DNA of 64,000 bases from Bryum argenteum (lineage: Eukaryota > Streptophyta > Bryopsida > Bryales > Bryaceae), in contig CM073330.1 of assembly GCA_037043015.1 (NCBI GenBank), positions 4,551,263-4,615,262 on the forward strand, written 5' to 3'. The translations under genes were made by a program, and so were the position numbers. Numbering within the stretch: position 1 is the stretch's first letter; every line of letters begins with the position of its first letter. Shown piece by piece: positions 33,540 to 43,300 of this stretch. Below the pieces are notes generated by a model, which worked only from the letters and a program-made list of their open reading frames with translations, had not been told where the DNA came from and searched no databases.

Positions 33540-34125
33540 AATCCCACAAAGCTGCATGGCGTTTGACGTCTCAATCTCCTTTGGAGTCTAAAACGATCTT
33601 GCATAAAATGCTTACCAAAGTTTGATTTACTCATTCGATATGACTGTTAGTTTCAAGGTGATAAGGTGTGGTATTGCGATGTTGATGTTCAAGTGGGTTG
33701 TTAACTCTTCAATAATCTTTTTTAGAAAATGTTTGCCTTTATCATTAATTAAAATCTTGAGACAACCAGATCATGTGATAATTTTCCCAAACAAAAAGTT
33801 GGCGGCATGTTTTGCATCATTGGTTGTAACTGCCCTAAATGTTACACACTTGGTTAAATATTTTGTTGCTACAAATTGTTAACAATACTCGTCGCATGCA
33901 AACAATAAACATCCCACTTTTAACGTAAGCATGAGCATTTTGTAACATGTTTGGCCAATAATGGTCCACTTTCAACTCTTTGTGGCCGCTTCAAATGTCC
34001 GAAAAATGTCCCTCACATGCACTATCGTAACATCCAGAAAGAATGGCCGTGATTTTATTTTTTGTGATACACCGCCGTAGTATAGAGTGTACATCTCTAC
34101 AAAGCAACGATTATTTACCTTTAAC
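33540..34125 (-). pseudogene. Decayed Ty3/gypsy integrase fragment
   Basis: In order along the minus strand, spread over shifting frames: HSILRRCITKNKITAILSGC and YDSACEGHFS (the zinc-binding module entry), then KVDHYWPNMLQNAHAYVKS, FVATKYLTKCVTFRAVTTND, AKHAANFLFGKIIT and LKILINDKGKHFLKKIIEEL, then VNQTLVSILCKIVLDSK-like text. These are typical gypsy integrase blocks; the ND of ILINDKGKHF sits at the second catalytic Asp. Several stops and frameshifts interrupt it, so it is inactive. No LTRs could be paired with it. Confidence 0.8.
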
Positions 34126-34550
34126 TTTTGACGTTCTTTTAACACATAGAATCATATAACACATAAAATAATCGATGTTAATTACAAGAGACAACAACTC
34201 AAATATATTAAAAATCCAAATTGTATGTGTCAATAATAAGCTAGATCTATAATGCTAGCTTTTCGTATTTAGAAGTTTCTGAAGAGTGAGGACTTCTGCT
34301 GCTTCCTTGCTGCTGCTCGACTTGGATCGTACACATTTTGCTGTTATTAAATTTTCTCTGACATTGTTTTATTGGTTATGTTTTTTGATTGAAGCAAAAT
34401 CAAAGTTTAGTATCAAAGTTCAATCCCAAAATACACCAATGCGGTGTTTAGGCACGGCATTCTACGATTGGGAAGATTAAGTGGATTTTACTCAATGGCT
34501 GAAAACCTATCGAATTCTAATTCGGATGTTATAGTCTTCAGTAACTTCAT

Positions 34551-35339
34551 TGTTAGCCGGGTTACGGATGTGGAGATGCTTGAGGTACAAGGAGGGACGT
34601 AAGGGCTGGGAAAATGTGAGGGAACCGGGGTTCGTGGACTTAACCACGGTTATCCCCGGAGGTCAAGGTAAACCACGGTAGCCGTTGACTAGCGATCGTA
34701 ATTACAGAGTGATTAGCTCAGCGGTGGGTGGGTCAACTCGAGAGGCCAGGGTTATGTTCGAACAGCCTGAGTTCCAGGGTTATAGTCTCGCCGCGTCACT
34801 ATCTGGTTTTACTTCCACGGCCAAGGCACTTGCTCCGCGGAGTAGCTGATCCTTGGTGCAACGGGGCGTGCAACAACAGCTCCGCAACCACGTTGCGTCC
34901 TACAGACTGAGACACAATTGCTCTGACCCAGAGAGTTCCGCGGTGCGAGAGCTTACACAAGAGTTAGAGTATTCAGGTAGAGGGGGAAGGGTTTGGAAAA
35001 TAGACAGAGTAGTGTAGAAAAAGACTGAGTCCGTGTTTGCATTGAATCAGTGAATGCCGAATGGCTACAAGGATTTGCGACAATGTGCTGGTGGGGCTAT
35101 CACTACATTCGTGCGATATAGGGAACTGTCTATTTTGTAATTCTATCATCTATTTATAGTAAAACCTAATCATTTGCGCTGGCTTTTGCTTTAAGTGTCT
35201 GCGTCCTCGGTCTCGATCCACGTAGTATTGTGGTTACTGCATTCTCGATCTCGAGCCCCGTGGTGGCTGTTAATTCTTGGTCTACCTGTGGCTGCTGCGG
35301 TCTTCGGTAATGATACCCGCGGTGTTGTGGCGGGTAACA
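34551..35339 (+). mobile_element. Solo LTR, 789 bp, with perfect 5-bp target duplication
   Basis: Starts TGTTAGCCGGG and ends GGCGGGTAACA, a TG...CA LTR with TGTTA/TAACA inverted tips. It is flanked by TTCAT at 34546-34550 and again at 35340-35344. A TATTTATAG promoter-like box occurs near 35152, suggesting plus-strand polarity. Around 34709 there is a tRNA box-A-like TTAGCTCAGCGG, judged coincidental. The family of origin is unknown; there is no internal region. Confidence 0.8.
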
Positions 35340-35469
35340 TTCATTAAAAAATACACTTTAGACACGGATGACACGAGACGGTCGGACCTTGTAACTTTTG
35401 TAGATGATCCGCTGTCGTGTTGATATTGCTTCCAACGTGTACACCTTTAGTGTACAGTGGGTCTTATCG

Positions 35470-35740
35470 TAATGTTAGTTAATAAAACAAAACCACTTAT
35501 ATCGTGATTAGAATCACGGTGGTTTGGATTTAACACCTTTGGTGCTAAACTCTTGTCACATGTACAGCTCAGGGGTAGGTAGGCCGATGGTTGGATTTCT
35601 TGCTTCACTTGCGTGCCAAGCTGCGGCCGCCCGATGCGCTCAATGGGATTTGAACCCCGGACCGCCGGGACAGCAATTGACCACTGATTCCAATCCATCA
35701 AGTTTACGGCTTGGCGACTGGGATCCGCAATCAATAACGT
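35470..35740 (-). repeat. Candidate tRNA-derived SINE
   Basis: On the minus strand a box-A-like GGAATCAGTGGTCAATTGC is followed 20-30 nt later by a T-arm/box-B-like CCGGGGTTCAAATCCCATTG, the spacing of a tRNA gene. The remainder (to about 35470) is not a tRNA: no 5' acceptor arm pairs properly. This is typical of a tRNA-derived SINE head, or of a very decayed tRNA. Confidence 0.35.
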
Positions 35741-37465
35741 TTATACCTCTTAGATTTCTTCATGTGATTTCTATTTTCTATTTAGTACATTAGAATTTCT
35801 TTTTTTACCAAGGCTTTGATAATTGCCTTGTAGTAAATAAAGGCAGTTAGAAGTAAAACTGCCGGCATTTGGTAATGTAGTTGACTTTTATGGTGTTATT
35901 AGACTCCTATAGGATACCTAAATTAGGAGTATGGGCTGATGTATGGTCACTCTTATCCCTTAGGTGGAGAGGAAAGAAAGAAGGAAGAAAGAGGAAAGTA
36001 GATTCCTTTTGGAGTTCGTGTCAAGGTGGAGTTTTTGGTACGTAGGAAGAGAGATTTTTTGAGAGTGTGCTAATGTTGAGTTGGGAGAAACTTATGAAAA
36101 ATAAAGTTTGTGATGTTGTTCCTTGTGCAATTATCTTTCTATAGACATTTTTCATGAATGATTTGGACTTGTAAGCAAAAAGTTATGAGGGTTAGAAGTT
36201 TTTGAGAATTCAAGGAATTTGTGACTACACGATTGAGGAGTCAACTTTTCGAGGTTCTTAATTCTCAACCAATAGCTTGTTTTTGCTCAAATCTTTCAAG
36301 GTCTTGTAGTTCTTGAAGTCTTCTATCTATAAGGACCTTGCACTCACGATTTGAAGCATTTTAGAGAGTTTTATAATGATTTGAAGAAGGAGAGGTCTGC
36401 TGCAGACTTATTCTCGGCCTACATCTTTAGAGGCCCATAGTTTGTGGACAGTAGTTTAGATTGTTTTGAGATTTTGAGGGAAGTCAGAAGGTGTTGTTAG
36501 CTTTTCAAAAAGCTATCACACTTGTTCATTGAACTCGTGAGCTGTTCGTGAAAGTCATTTGAAGTTGAGAAGCATTTCCTTGGAGTTTCGAGCTTGCTCC
36601 TTCAAAGGTTTCCTTTGAGGTGGGAGTGAAGGTTGAAAGTTGGAGAAACAAAACACACCAAGACTTGAAAATCTGAGTGTTGTGGCTTGTGATCCGATTT
36701 CCTTCTTGTTATTCCCAGCCGGCTATGGAGGCTAGTTGCATTTCCTTGCTTACATTGTAAACCCGTTGCGAGCTTTGTGTTTACAATTAGCTTCATTTTG
36801 TGTTGTGGCAACGAAGTGGAGTTAACGGCCCACATGGTTGATCTTATATGTTGTTCCCGCTGGTCACAGCGCTCCCTGGTTACCGTGGGTTTGAAGTTTA
36901 GAGTCCATCTTACGGACGGCAGCTCGTGTCTGCTGTCCCGTTCTACCCGTCCGAGGATATGTGGTTTCTTATTACTTACCCGACCGAAACCCTTACCTTG
37001 TAGAGCCAGCCACAGTATAGGCCAACGGACCCGTGTTTGAAGATTCGAGACTTAAGACAAAAGATTGAAGAACGAAGACTGAAGATAGAAGATTGTTTAT
37101 CTCACATCCTCTCACCGAATCATACCTAGTTGCAGCCAGACACCCTGTGTGTTCCCAAAGCGTGCGCCTCTCATACCCGACAGGGCGTTACGAGGATGAA
37201 TGAGATAAGCGTTTGGATGAAGCATGAATGTGATACAAGCAGATAACATAGTACTTTTTAAGGATGAAAAATAGTAACTTGCAACTCTTAAATTGAAACA
37301 AATGTCGAAAAGAGCTATGGCCGGTAATGAATTGAATTTGTACCGTTCGATTTCAAATGATTAGTACGGAGGTCTGAGAGAGCAATTCCGCGAAGAACGA
37401 GTGGATTGGAAAACCATGGATGTAGTTAGTGCTCGTGAAAGTCCACGGTTAATCAGAATTGGGGT
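35741..37465. other. Retroelement-derived or unique DNA without a resolvable feature
   Basis: Short frames only. The segment around 36090-36150 (AATAAAGTTTGTGATGTTGTT...) resembles the 3' part of a plant LTR, and the sequence leads towards the decayed RT at 37470. I could not find matching ends or a target duplication. Confidence 0.3.
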
Positions 37466-37469
37466 TCAG

Positions 37470-38060
37470 TTGTCCGGTTTAAAGGTTGAGTCGTACAAGG
37501 CCTTCGTCATAGAGTTTGATAATATTTTTATGTGGTCTTACATGGATCTTAAAGAAATTCCGCTAAAGTAGTTGAACATCAAATTCCCTCGATTTCGGGC
37601 TCTATGCAACTGAGGTAAAAACATTGTCAAATGTAGTTTAACTTCTTGTTAGAACGGAATTTATAAAGCTGAGTGAAGCTGGCATTGTTAAAACTGCGAA
37701 TTAAGTCTGAACTATAGTATTCGTGAAGAAAAAAAAAGGTGAATTAAAACTTTGCATCGGTTATAACAAACAAATCAATGTAGGCTAAAAGATCATTTTT
37801 CATTTACATTCATTAATATAATTTTAGATGAGGTGATCGGATTCACTAACCAAACGTTTATGGATGGTTATTCTGGTTATCTCATAACGGCGGTAGCCCC
37901 GCAAGATTATCACAAAACGATGTTCTTAAAGCCTTGGGCACATTTGTGCTTGTAGTCAATCTATTGAAGTGGCACATTAAGATGTGGTACGAATATGTTT
38001 TGAACGATGTAAAAAATTTATGATTGCTTTAAATCTAGACAAAATCTAAACAAATACGGA
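37470..38060 (+). pseudogene. Decayed Ty3/gypsy reverse transcriptase
   Basis: Recognisable blocks in three frames: SYKAFVIEFDNIFMWSYMDL, a partly frameshifted KKxG-like stretch, then KDHFSFTFINIILDEVIGFT, NQTFMDGYSGYLITAVAPQD and MFLKPWAHLCL. These correspond to the gypsy RT start, the LPFI-DT-LDEV and FMDGYSGY blocks and the TPWG..CY block. Stops are frequent. The strand is opposite to the integrase fragment at 33540-34125, so they are separate or inverted remnants. Position of the Asp in FMDGYSGY fits the first catalytic Asp of RT. Confidence 0.75.
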
Positions 38061-39040
38061 AAGAGTGTTTACTGATGATTTACTTCGTCAAGAAGTTTAG
38101 ATATTTTTCTTTATTAATCGTATAATGTTTTCGTGAATGACATGGTCATTTGATATTTGGTAATTTAAGCCAATTTAAACAAAAGAATTGCATAATTAGT
38201 CCTTCTTTTTTCAATAATTAGACTAAATCGTATGGTTTAAAGCAATAAATAAATAAATAAATAAATCTTCAGACAGAGTAGTTATAGAATTATGAAAGAA
38301 CATAGTTCTTTGTATACTGATGATAATTTGATAGATTAAATTCAAATTTATATTTCTTCTCAATTTTCGTGATACGATTACATTATCAAATTTCTAACCC
38401 ATCAAATGATACTTTTGGTTTTAATTAAAAATGAACGTCGAAAGATAAGGGTAAATAGTCGTCATTTTGCGATAGTTAATAGCTGATTGTATCGTAGAAG
38501 GATACACTCTTTATTATGTCCATGTGTTACGGAATAAAATCCTTGCAATTTTTTTTGTACATCACAGTAGTGCATGTCGAGAATATTTTTCACGAATTTT
38601 AATTATTGAAAAACGTGAAAAACAGAATATTATTTCACAAAAATGTTTCAAGAATTGCCACACTCGTGTTAATAAGTGTGATGCTTGCTAACGGTACGCA
38701 AGAAATGATTTGCGAATTATTGTTCCACTAAATGTATTAATGCCAGTAATTCTTTTCGAAAAATGAGGATTCAATTATATCAGGGAAATTCACTCTAGTT
38801 TCACTTTATTAGGATAAGGCTGAGAATGGGAATTACGTCTGAGGTTAGGACTATGCTTAAAACGCCTTGAGGTTTTGAAAGTGCACTTGAAGCCATCTGG
38901 AAATGTTTGCAATCATTTGAAGGTGATTTTGAGCATTTAGAAACAATTGGAGTACTTTGAGAGTGTTTAAACGTCTCTTGAAGGCATTGGGGGATTGGAA
39001 GCTCCATTTGTCTTAGTTTGAATGTTTTTTACACAAGAAG
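38061..39040. other. AT-rich intergenic or decayed element DNA
   Basis: Includes an AAAT tandem run at about 38246-38267. A minus-strand frame at 38801-39007 has a repeated leucine/serine composition and no support. No boundaries found. Confidence 0.35.
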
Positions 39041-39249
39041 GTGTTGACTTGCATTGTGAGGGAAGGAGATGGCAACAGGGGACCGAGTTTTAATCAGCTA
39101 ACATACAGGGTCGTTAAACACTGTAACCAAGAGGCAGTGGTGGATTGATTACTCTTGACATTCAAGATGCAAACTAACATGGAGATAATTTTCTAGAATT
39201 ATAACTGGGGTTTATATCTTACATTCCGAAGTCAAATACTTCGAATACT

Positions 39250-40273
39250 CAAGCGCCAAACTTGAGACCGGTAACACTTCTATCAGTGTTATTCAAGATT
39301 TTGAGTAAATACGAGATATATGTATGATACAGAGCAATGCAGAAGACGGTGAAAGGAGTGCACGCGAGGACGCCGTTCACATTCCAGATGGGGGCGAATC
39401 CAGGAATAGTGGGATACATGGTTGCTAACCTAAAATTCATAGCCATGCTGGACGATAGCAGACACTAACACCACACGTATTTTTGCTTGTTTACAGACTT
39501 CAAAGCCGCATTCACCCTCCTATTTCTTGGCTTAATCATGAACGCAATAGATATATTCACCATATGTCTCAAGTAGAAGAAAATGTGGCAAGTAACAACC
39601 ACAGGGAACCAAATGTGATTGGTGGTGAATGAGAAGGCATCAAAGATAATTACCATCACGAGAGGAGGAGCGCAGGGAAACACCATTAGACCATGCACAT
39701 TTGCAGTTTTAAAAGAAACGCTGGCTAAATGAATAGATAATGATTGCCAATGATATGCAATTGCAAGAATCCAGGTTATGAGAATGGATTATATGGATGA
39801 TGAGAATGGATTATATGGATTATATGGATGTTGAGGACATTATGAAGATGGTCAGGTTACAAATCGAGTTTGCAGCGGGGACGGGCATGGAGTTACGCAT
39901 CCACATATGTGCTTATTGGGCAAGGGAGTTTCATAAAGATAAAAAGAGAGACATTACCTTAGAAAACTACAAACTATGCAGGGAAGACATAACCAAGTTC
40001 GTAGGGTATGAGGCCTGCAAGTATTTCGGGAAACTCAAGGTGTCTGCATCAAGCATAACTAATGAGAAGCCAATATTTCCGAACACACAGGAAGAAGCAC
40101 ATATAAGAAAGTGGGGGCTCAAGAACCATGCGGCAATAGTAGCTCAGATCCACACATTTAGAATAAGGAAGCTCCATTATACAGAGAAATTGGACTTCTT
40201 ATCTCAAGCAGCAAGGCCCCCAATAGAGATTTTATGTTCAATAACCTCCTTACTGAAATTACATATTAGATAA
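39250..40273 (+). pseudogene. Decayed LINE-type reverse transcriptase
   Basis: Plus-strand blocks in several frames: TDFKAAF at about 39490 (the DFxKAF motif of non-LTR RT), ITITRGGAQGNTI near 39650 (the R-G-x-x-Q-G-D motif), and YMDD at about 39791 (catalytic box), broken by a short local duplication of GGATTATATGGAT. A 158-residue open frame (39797-40273) continues with FAAGTGMELRIHICAYWARE, the thumb-side motif that follows the catalytic Asp pair, and then basic helices. The combination is typical of non-LTR elements. The 5' end and the endonuclease are not identified. Confidence 0.55.
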
Positions 40274-40765
40274 AGCTATTATGATCCAACATGGAGCGGC
40301 CATGCAAATTGTAGGATAATCGAGAGGAAATAAAGCAAGAGGCAACTGGAGATATCCGCCAACCACCTGAGGTTGAAACCTAACTTCCAGACGATTCGGA
40401 ACTACATGGTGGTAATTTAGCATTTCCGTTCATCTTGTTGCGGACAGCAACTGCAAGGCAAGATCAAAGACAAGATTGAGGGGAGACTCCAAAAGAATAC
40501 CAAGATAGACTAGAAGTGAGAGGATTCCTCACGCAAGACTCAGAACGACACTCGAAGTAAGAGAATAGAGAGTAGTATTGATAACTGGAAGAGTAGGTAC
40601 AACTGGTGTTGAAGAGAGTGAAGAACAACGATCTTCTGTCACGGACATACACAAGAAGTTTCTAGAAGGTTCTTCTAAAATATTCTCTGAAGATTCCCTA
40701 AAATATTCCTCGAAGATTCCTTGAAGATTCCCTGTGTCACGGCCACGTACTAGGTAGACAACTTA

Positions 40766-40920
40766 GGAAGGTTCTAGAAGGTTCTAGAAGCTTCCGGAAA
40801 CTTCTGGAAGTTCCTGGAAGTCTCTGGAAGTTTTTGGAAGGTCCTTGAACTTTCCGGAAGGCCCTGGAAGCTTCTGGAAGGTCTTGGAAGTTCTTGGAAG
40901 GTCCTAGAAGGTCCTAGGTT
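40766..40920 (+). promoter_or_regulatory. Long 5-bp-periodic nGAAn/nTTCn array (heat-shock-element type)
   Basis: From 40766 the sequence reads as consecutive 5-mers, GGAAG GTTCT AGAAG and so on. Every second 5-mer, spaced 10 bp, is nGAAn for about 15 cycles; the alternate 5-mers are nTTCn or one step away. Heat-shock factors bind three or more such inverted units. The array lies 35-190 bp upstream of TATATATA at 40955. That it drives heat-inducible transcription is inference. Confidence 0.7.
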
Positions 40921-40965
40921 GAGGAAGGTTCTGGAGAACCTTCTTCTTAGCTAGTATATATAGGA

Positions 40966-40995
40966 GTCGAGGCTGAGGGCAACCTCAGTCTCGAC
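40966..40995 (+). other. 13-bp stem-loop immediately downstream of the TATA box
   Basis: GTCGAGGCTGAGG, a 4-nt loop GCAA, then CCTCAGTCTCGAC: 12 of 13 positions pair (one G-T). It lies 4 nt after the TATATATA box of the nested LTR. Plant initiation usually occurs about 30 nt downstream, so the stem probably straddles the start site or lies in promoter DNA. Confidence 0.6.
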
Positions 40996-41500
40996 AACGC
41001 ATCTCTCTTGTTGTTGTTCGTGTACTCTTCTTGTTAATTCAAGCTCCTGTCAGTTCTTGTTAGTTTCCACATATTCTTATCATCTGTTTCCGTGTCCCTG
41101 ACACCTTCAACTCTCTATATATACTAGGCTAGAAGAAACTTCTGGGGTAAGGTCCTAGAGTCCTTGGGAAGCTCCTATGGAACCTTCCGGAGACTCGTGG
41201 GAGGTTCCGGAATCTAGGAAGGTCAAGCGGAACCTTCCGGAAGTTTATGGAACCCTCCGGAAGCTTAGAGGAGCTTCAGGAAACTACTAGAACTATCTGG
41301 AAGCTTGTGGAAGTTTCCGGAAACTACTAGAGCTATACGGAAGCTTGAGGAAGCTTTCGGAAACTAGTGGAAGGTTTTAGAACCTTCCAGAAAACTTGAA
41401 CTTGCAGAATATACGGAATCTGGGAAGTCTTTGAGAAGTATGGCTGATCACGGTAAACTCATGGGGTGTGGATAATATCCAGTATGGTACGTCCGTGACA

Positions 41501-42678
41501 TATCTACAGTGAAGACCCATAAGTGAAGACACTCCTCAAACTCATGGCGGAGGTAATTTAGGAATGCCACAGACGTAACCAGAGTACAAGATGGAAAAAT
41601 ATTGCTAGATTAGGACCTGAAGTATGGTGATACTACAAGAGAGTTAACCACAAAGACTAAAGGAATGATCCACAGGGAGCCAACTTGTATCAACTTGAAA
41701 GCAAGGAGGAAGATTGGAATAACAGTAAAAGGTAAAGAGAGGGGTTACATTGCATTCTTGTAGCAAGCTTATTCGAAGTTAGGAATGAGAATATTAGCAA
41801 ATGAGAGCTTCAAGGTAGACGCAAGGAATAGAGACTTTGAGAACATAGAAGACGACCGAGTTATAGGAGGACCAAAAACGGACTTAACATTGGAAAAACA
41901 TAAGAAGAAACTAAAGGCATACACATGGAAAGCAGTACGGTTCATAGATGGGAAAGAGCTAGTAGAGACAATTGCTACGAAGCAATTTCTCCATGAAGGA
42001 CTGCAAGCGTCAAGGTGGAGAATTTGAATGGGAACGACATGCCTCAGTATGTCAAAGTACAAGACAATGATTGCCGCGATATTCGATGTTTTACCGGTGA
42101 ACCCAATGATAAGCACTTGGAAGGTAAAAAGAGGAGCAGAAGAGGAAGCAAACTGCACGTAACGCGTGAAAGCTAAGAGGGAAGCTGCTGAACACTTGCA
42201 GTTGTAAAAACCTTTTACTTCATAGATTCAGAATTAAAAAGAACGACAAGATTGTCTTTAAGCTATAATGCTAGGTGAAACTCAATATAGTCAAAGAGTG
42301 GTTGGTCGCGGTGAATGAGTTCTAGATTAAGATGGCGGACAATATATAGATTTTATCAACAGACTATAGGATGATATATGAGAAGGTGTTAAAGAAACCC
42401 GGAGATTCAGCATAGAAGATCAGACTTAGTATTTGAATATCAGACGAAGGAGGCAAAGACAGAGGCTCAAACACCATACAAAATTGAGATTTGAGAGGTA
42501 ATGTTGACAATAGTTAATTTAATAGAGAAGGCAACAGAGCAGGAAGACGGATACAGGAAACTGGAAACGGAGCTGGAGACACACAACCCCAAAAGCGTGA
42601 TAAACTAAAGGCTCGTGATAGTAGGAGTCATCGACACAATCTTGGTGTTCATACAGAAGACATTGAAAGCTATTCCTA
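41501..42678. other. Decayed coding-like DNA of uncertain origin
   Basis: A plus-strand frame at 41785-42027 (KVDARNRDFENIEDDRVIGG, then charged, ending SRWRI) is compositionally protein-like, and the surrounding sequence has the same A-rich plus-strand bias as the LINE remnant at 39250-40273. It may be the rest of that LINE, separated by the LTR insertion at 40439-41500. No motif proves it. Confidence 0.35.
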
Positions 42679-42733
42679 AATACTTCAGTCGGATTGACTT
42701 GAAGTCAGCGTATTATCAAATCAGAATACTTTC
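42679..42733 (+). pseudogene. Fragment of gypsy reverse transcriptase
   Basis: Encodes YFSRIDLKSAYYQIRI, the first catalytic block of gypsy RT, on the plus strand. It is joined directly to a minus-strand RNase H sequence. Only about 55 bp is recognisable. Confidence 0.7.
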
Positions 42734-42734
42734 G

Positions 42735-43300
42735 ACTCTCATAGGCCACGAGGTGCCCATCTTGCATGAGCACCCTACCAATGACAAAATCACTGGCATC
42801 GATGTGCACCTTAAAGGGTTTGTCAAATTCTGGGTATTTCAATACTCTCGCACTGCTCAACAGTGCCATCAATTCGGCAAAGGCACTATCACACTTCTCA
42901 ATTTATTGGATCGCATTGCTCTCTTTGACTAAGAGATTTGAGAGCGATCCAGCTACCTTAGAAAAGTTCTTGATGAACTTTCTGTAGTTGTTTGCCAACT
43001 CTAAAAAGATCTGACATCCTTTTGTGTTTTTGAAACTTGCCACTTTTGAATGGCCTTTATTTTCTTGGGGTTAGGCATAAAACCTTCGCCGTTGAGGACG
43101 TGACCCAGAAACTTCAACGCCCTTAATGCAAACTAACTCTTGCTCGCATTAGCAAAGAGTTTGTTGTCCCTCAACTTCTGGAGCACATTTCTAACATTCT
43201 CCGCATACTCTTCCAAGATCTTCGAGTAGATCAATATGTCATCAATGTAGACAATTGCATATTGATCCATTTCTTTATGAAAGATAGAATTCATGATCAT
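42735..43300 (-). pseudogene. Gypsy element A, distal part: RT catalytic box to RNase H
   Basis: Minus-strand reading: MNSIFHKEMDQYAIVYIDDI (YIDD, the RT catalytic pair), LIYSKILEEYAENVRNVLQK, LKFLGHVLNGEGF, a YRKFIKNFSKVAGSLSNLL block, and the RNase H core VLKYPEFDKPFKVHIDASDF followed by GHLVAYESRK. A few stops and frameshifts occur. This is the continuation of the RT at 45260-45640; the two are separated by the insertion 43301-45259. Confidence 0.85.

Larger units (their letters stand above)
40637..41103 (+). mobile_element. Nested solo LTR (467 bp) inside the previous LTR
   Basis: TGTCACGGACATAC...GTGTCCCTGACA: TG...CA ends. The sequence to its left ends TCTTC and to its right begins CCTTC, while the uninterrupted sister LTR reads ACGACCTTCAAC. 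This fits a 5-bp target duplication with one change. Transcription polarity is plus, opposite to the host LTR, as judged from the order array, TATATATA (40955-40962), leader. Confidence 0.75.
40439..41500 (-). mobile_element. Solo LTR of the element-B family, interrupted by a second LTR
   Basis: The outer parts 40439-40636 and 41104-41500 together match the LTRs at 46810-47418 and 52539-53138, starting TGCGGA and ending CCGTGACA in plus orientation. The family therefore runs on the minus strand. No internal retroelement DNA is attached, and the flanks (CTTGT and TATCT) do not form a target duplication. It carries a TATATATA box at 41116-41123 and a GAA/TTC-rich array to its right. Confidence 0.8.

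Noticed and set aside
34705-34775. tRNA-like TTAGCTCAGCGGTGGG followed by GTTCGAAC
   Set aside because: It lies inside the 789-bp solo LTR, stems do not pair, and the B-box final base is wrong. Probably coincidence.
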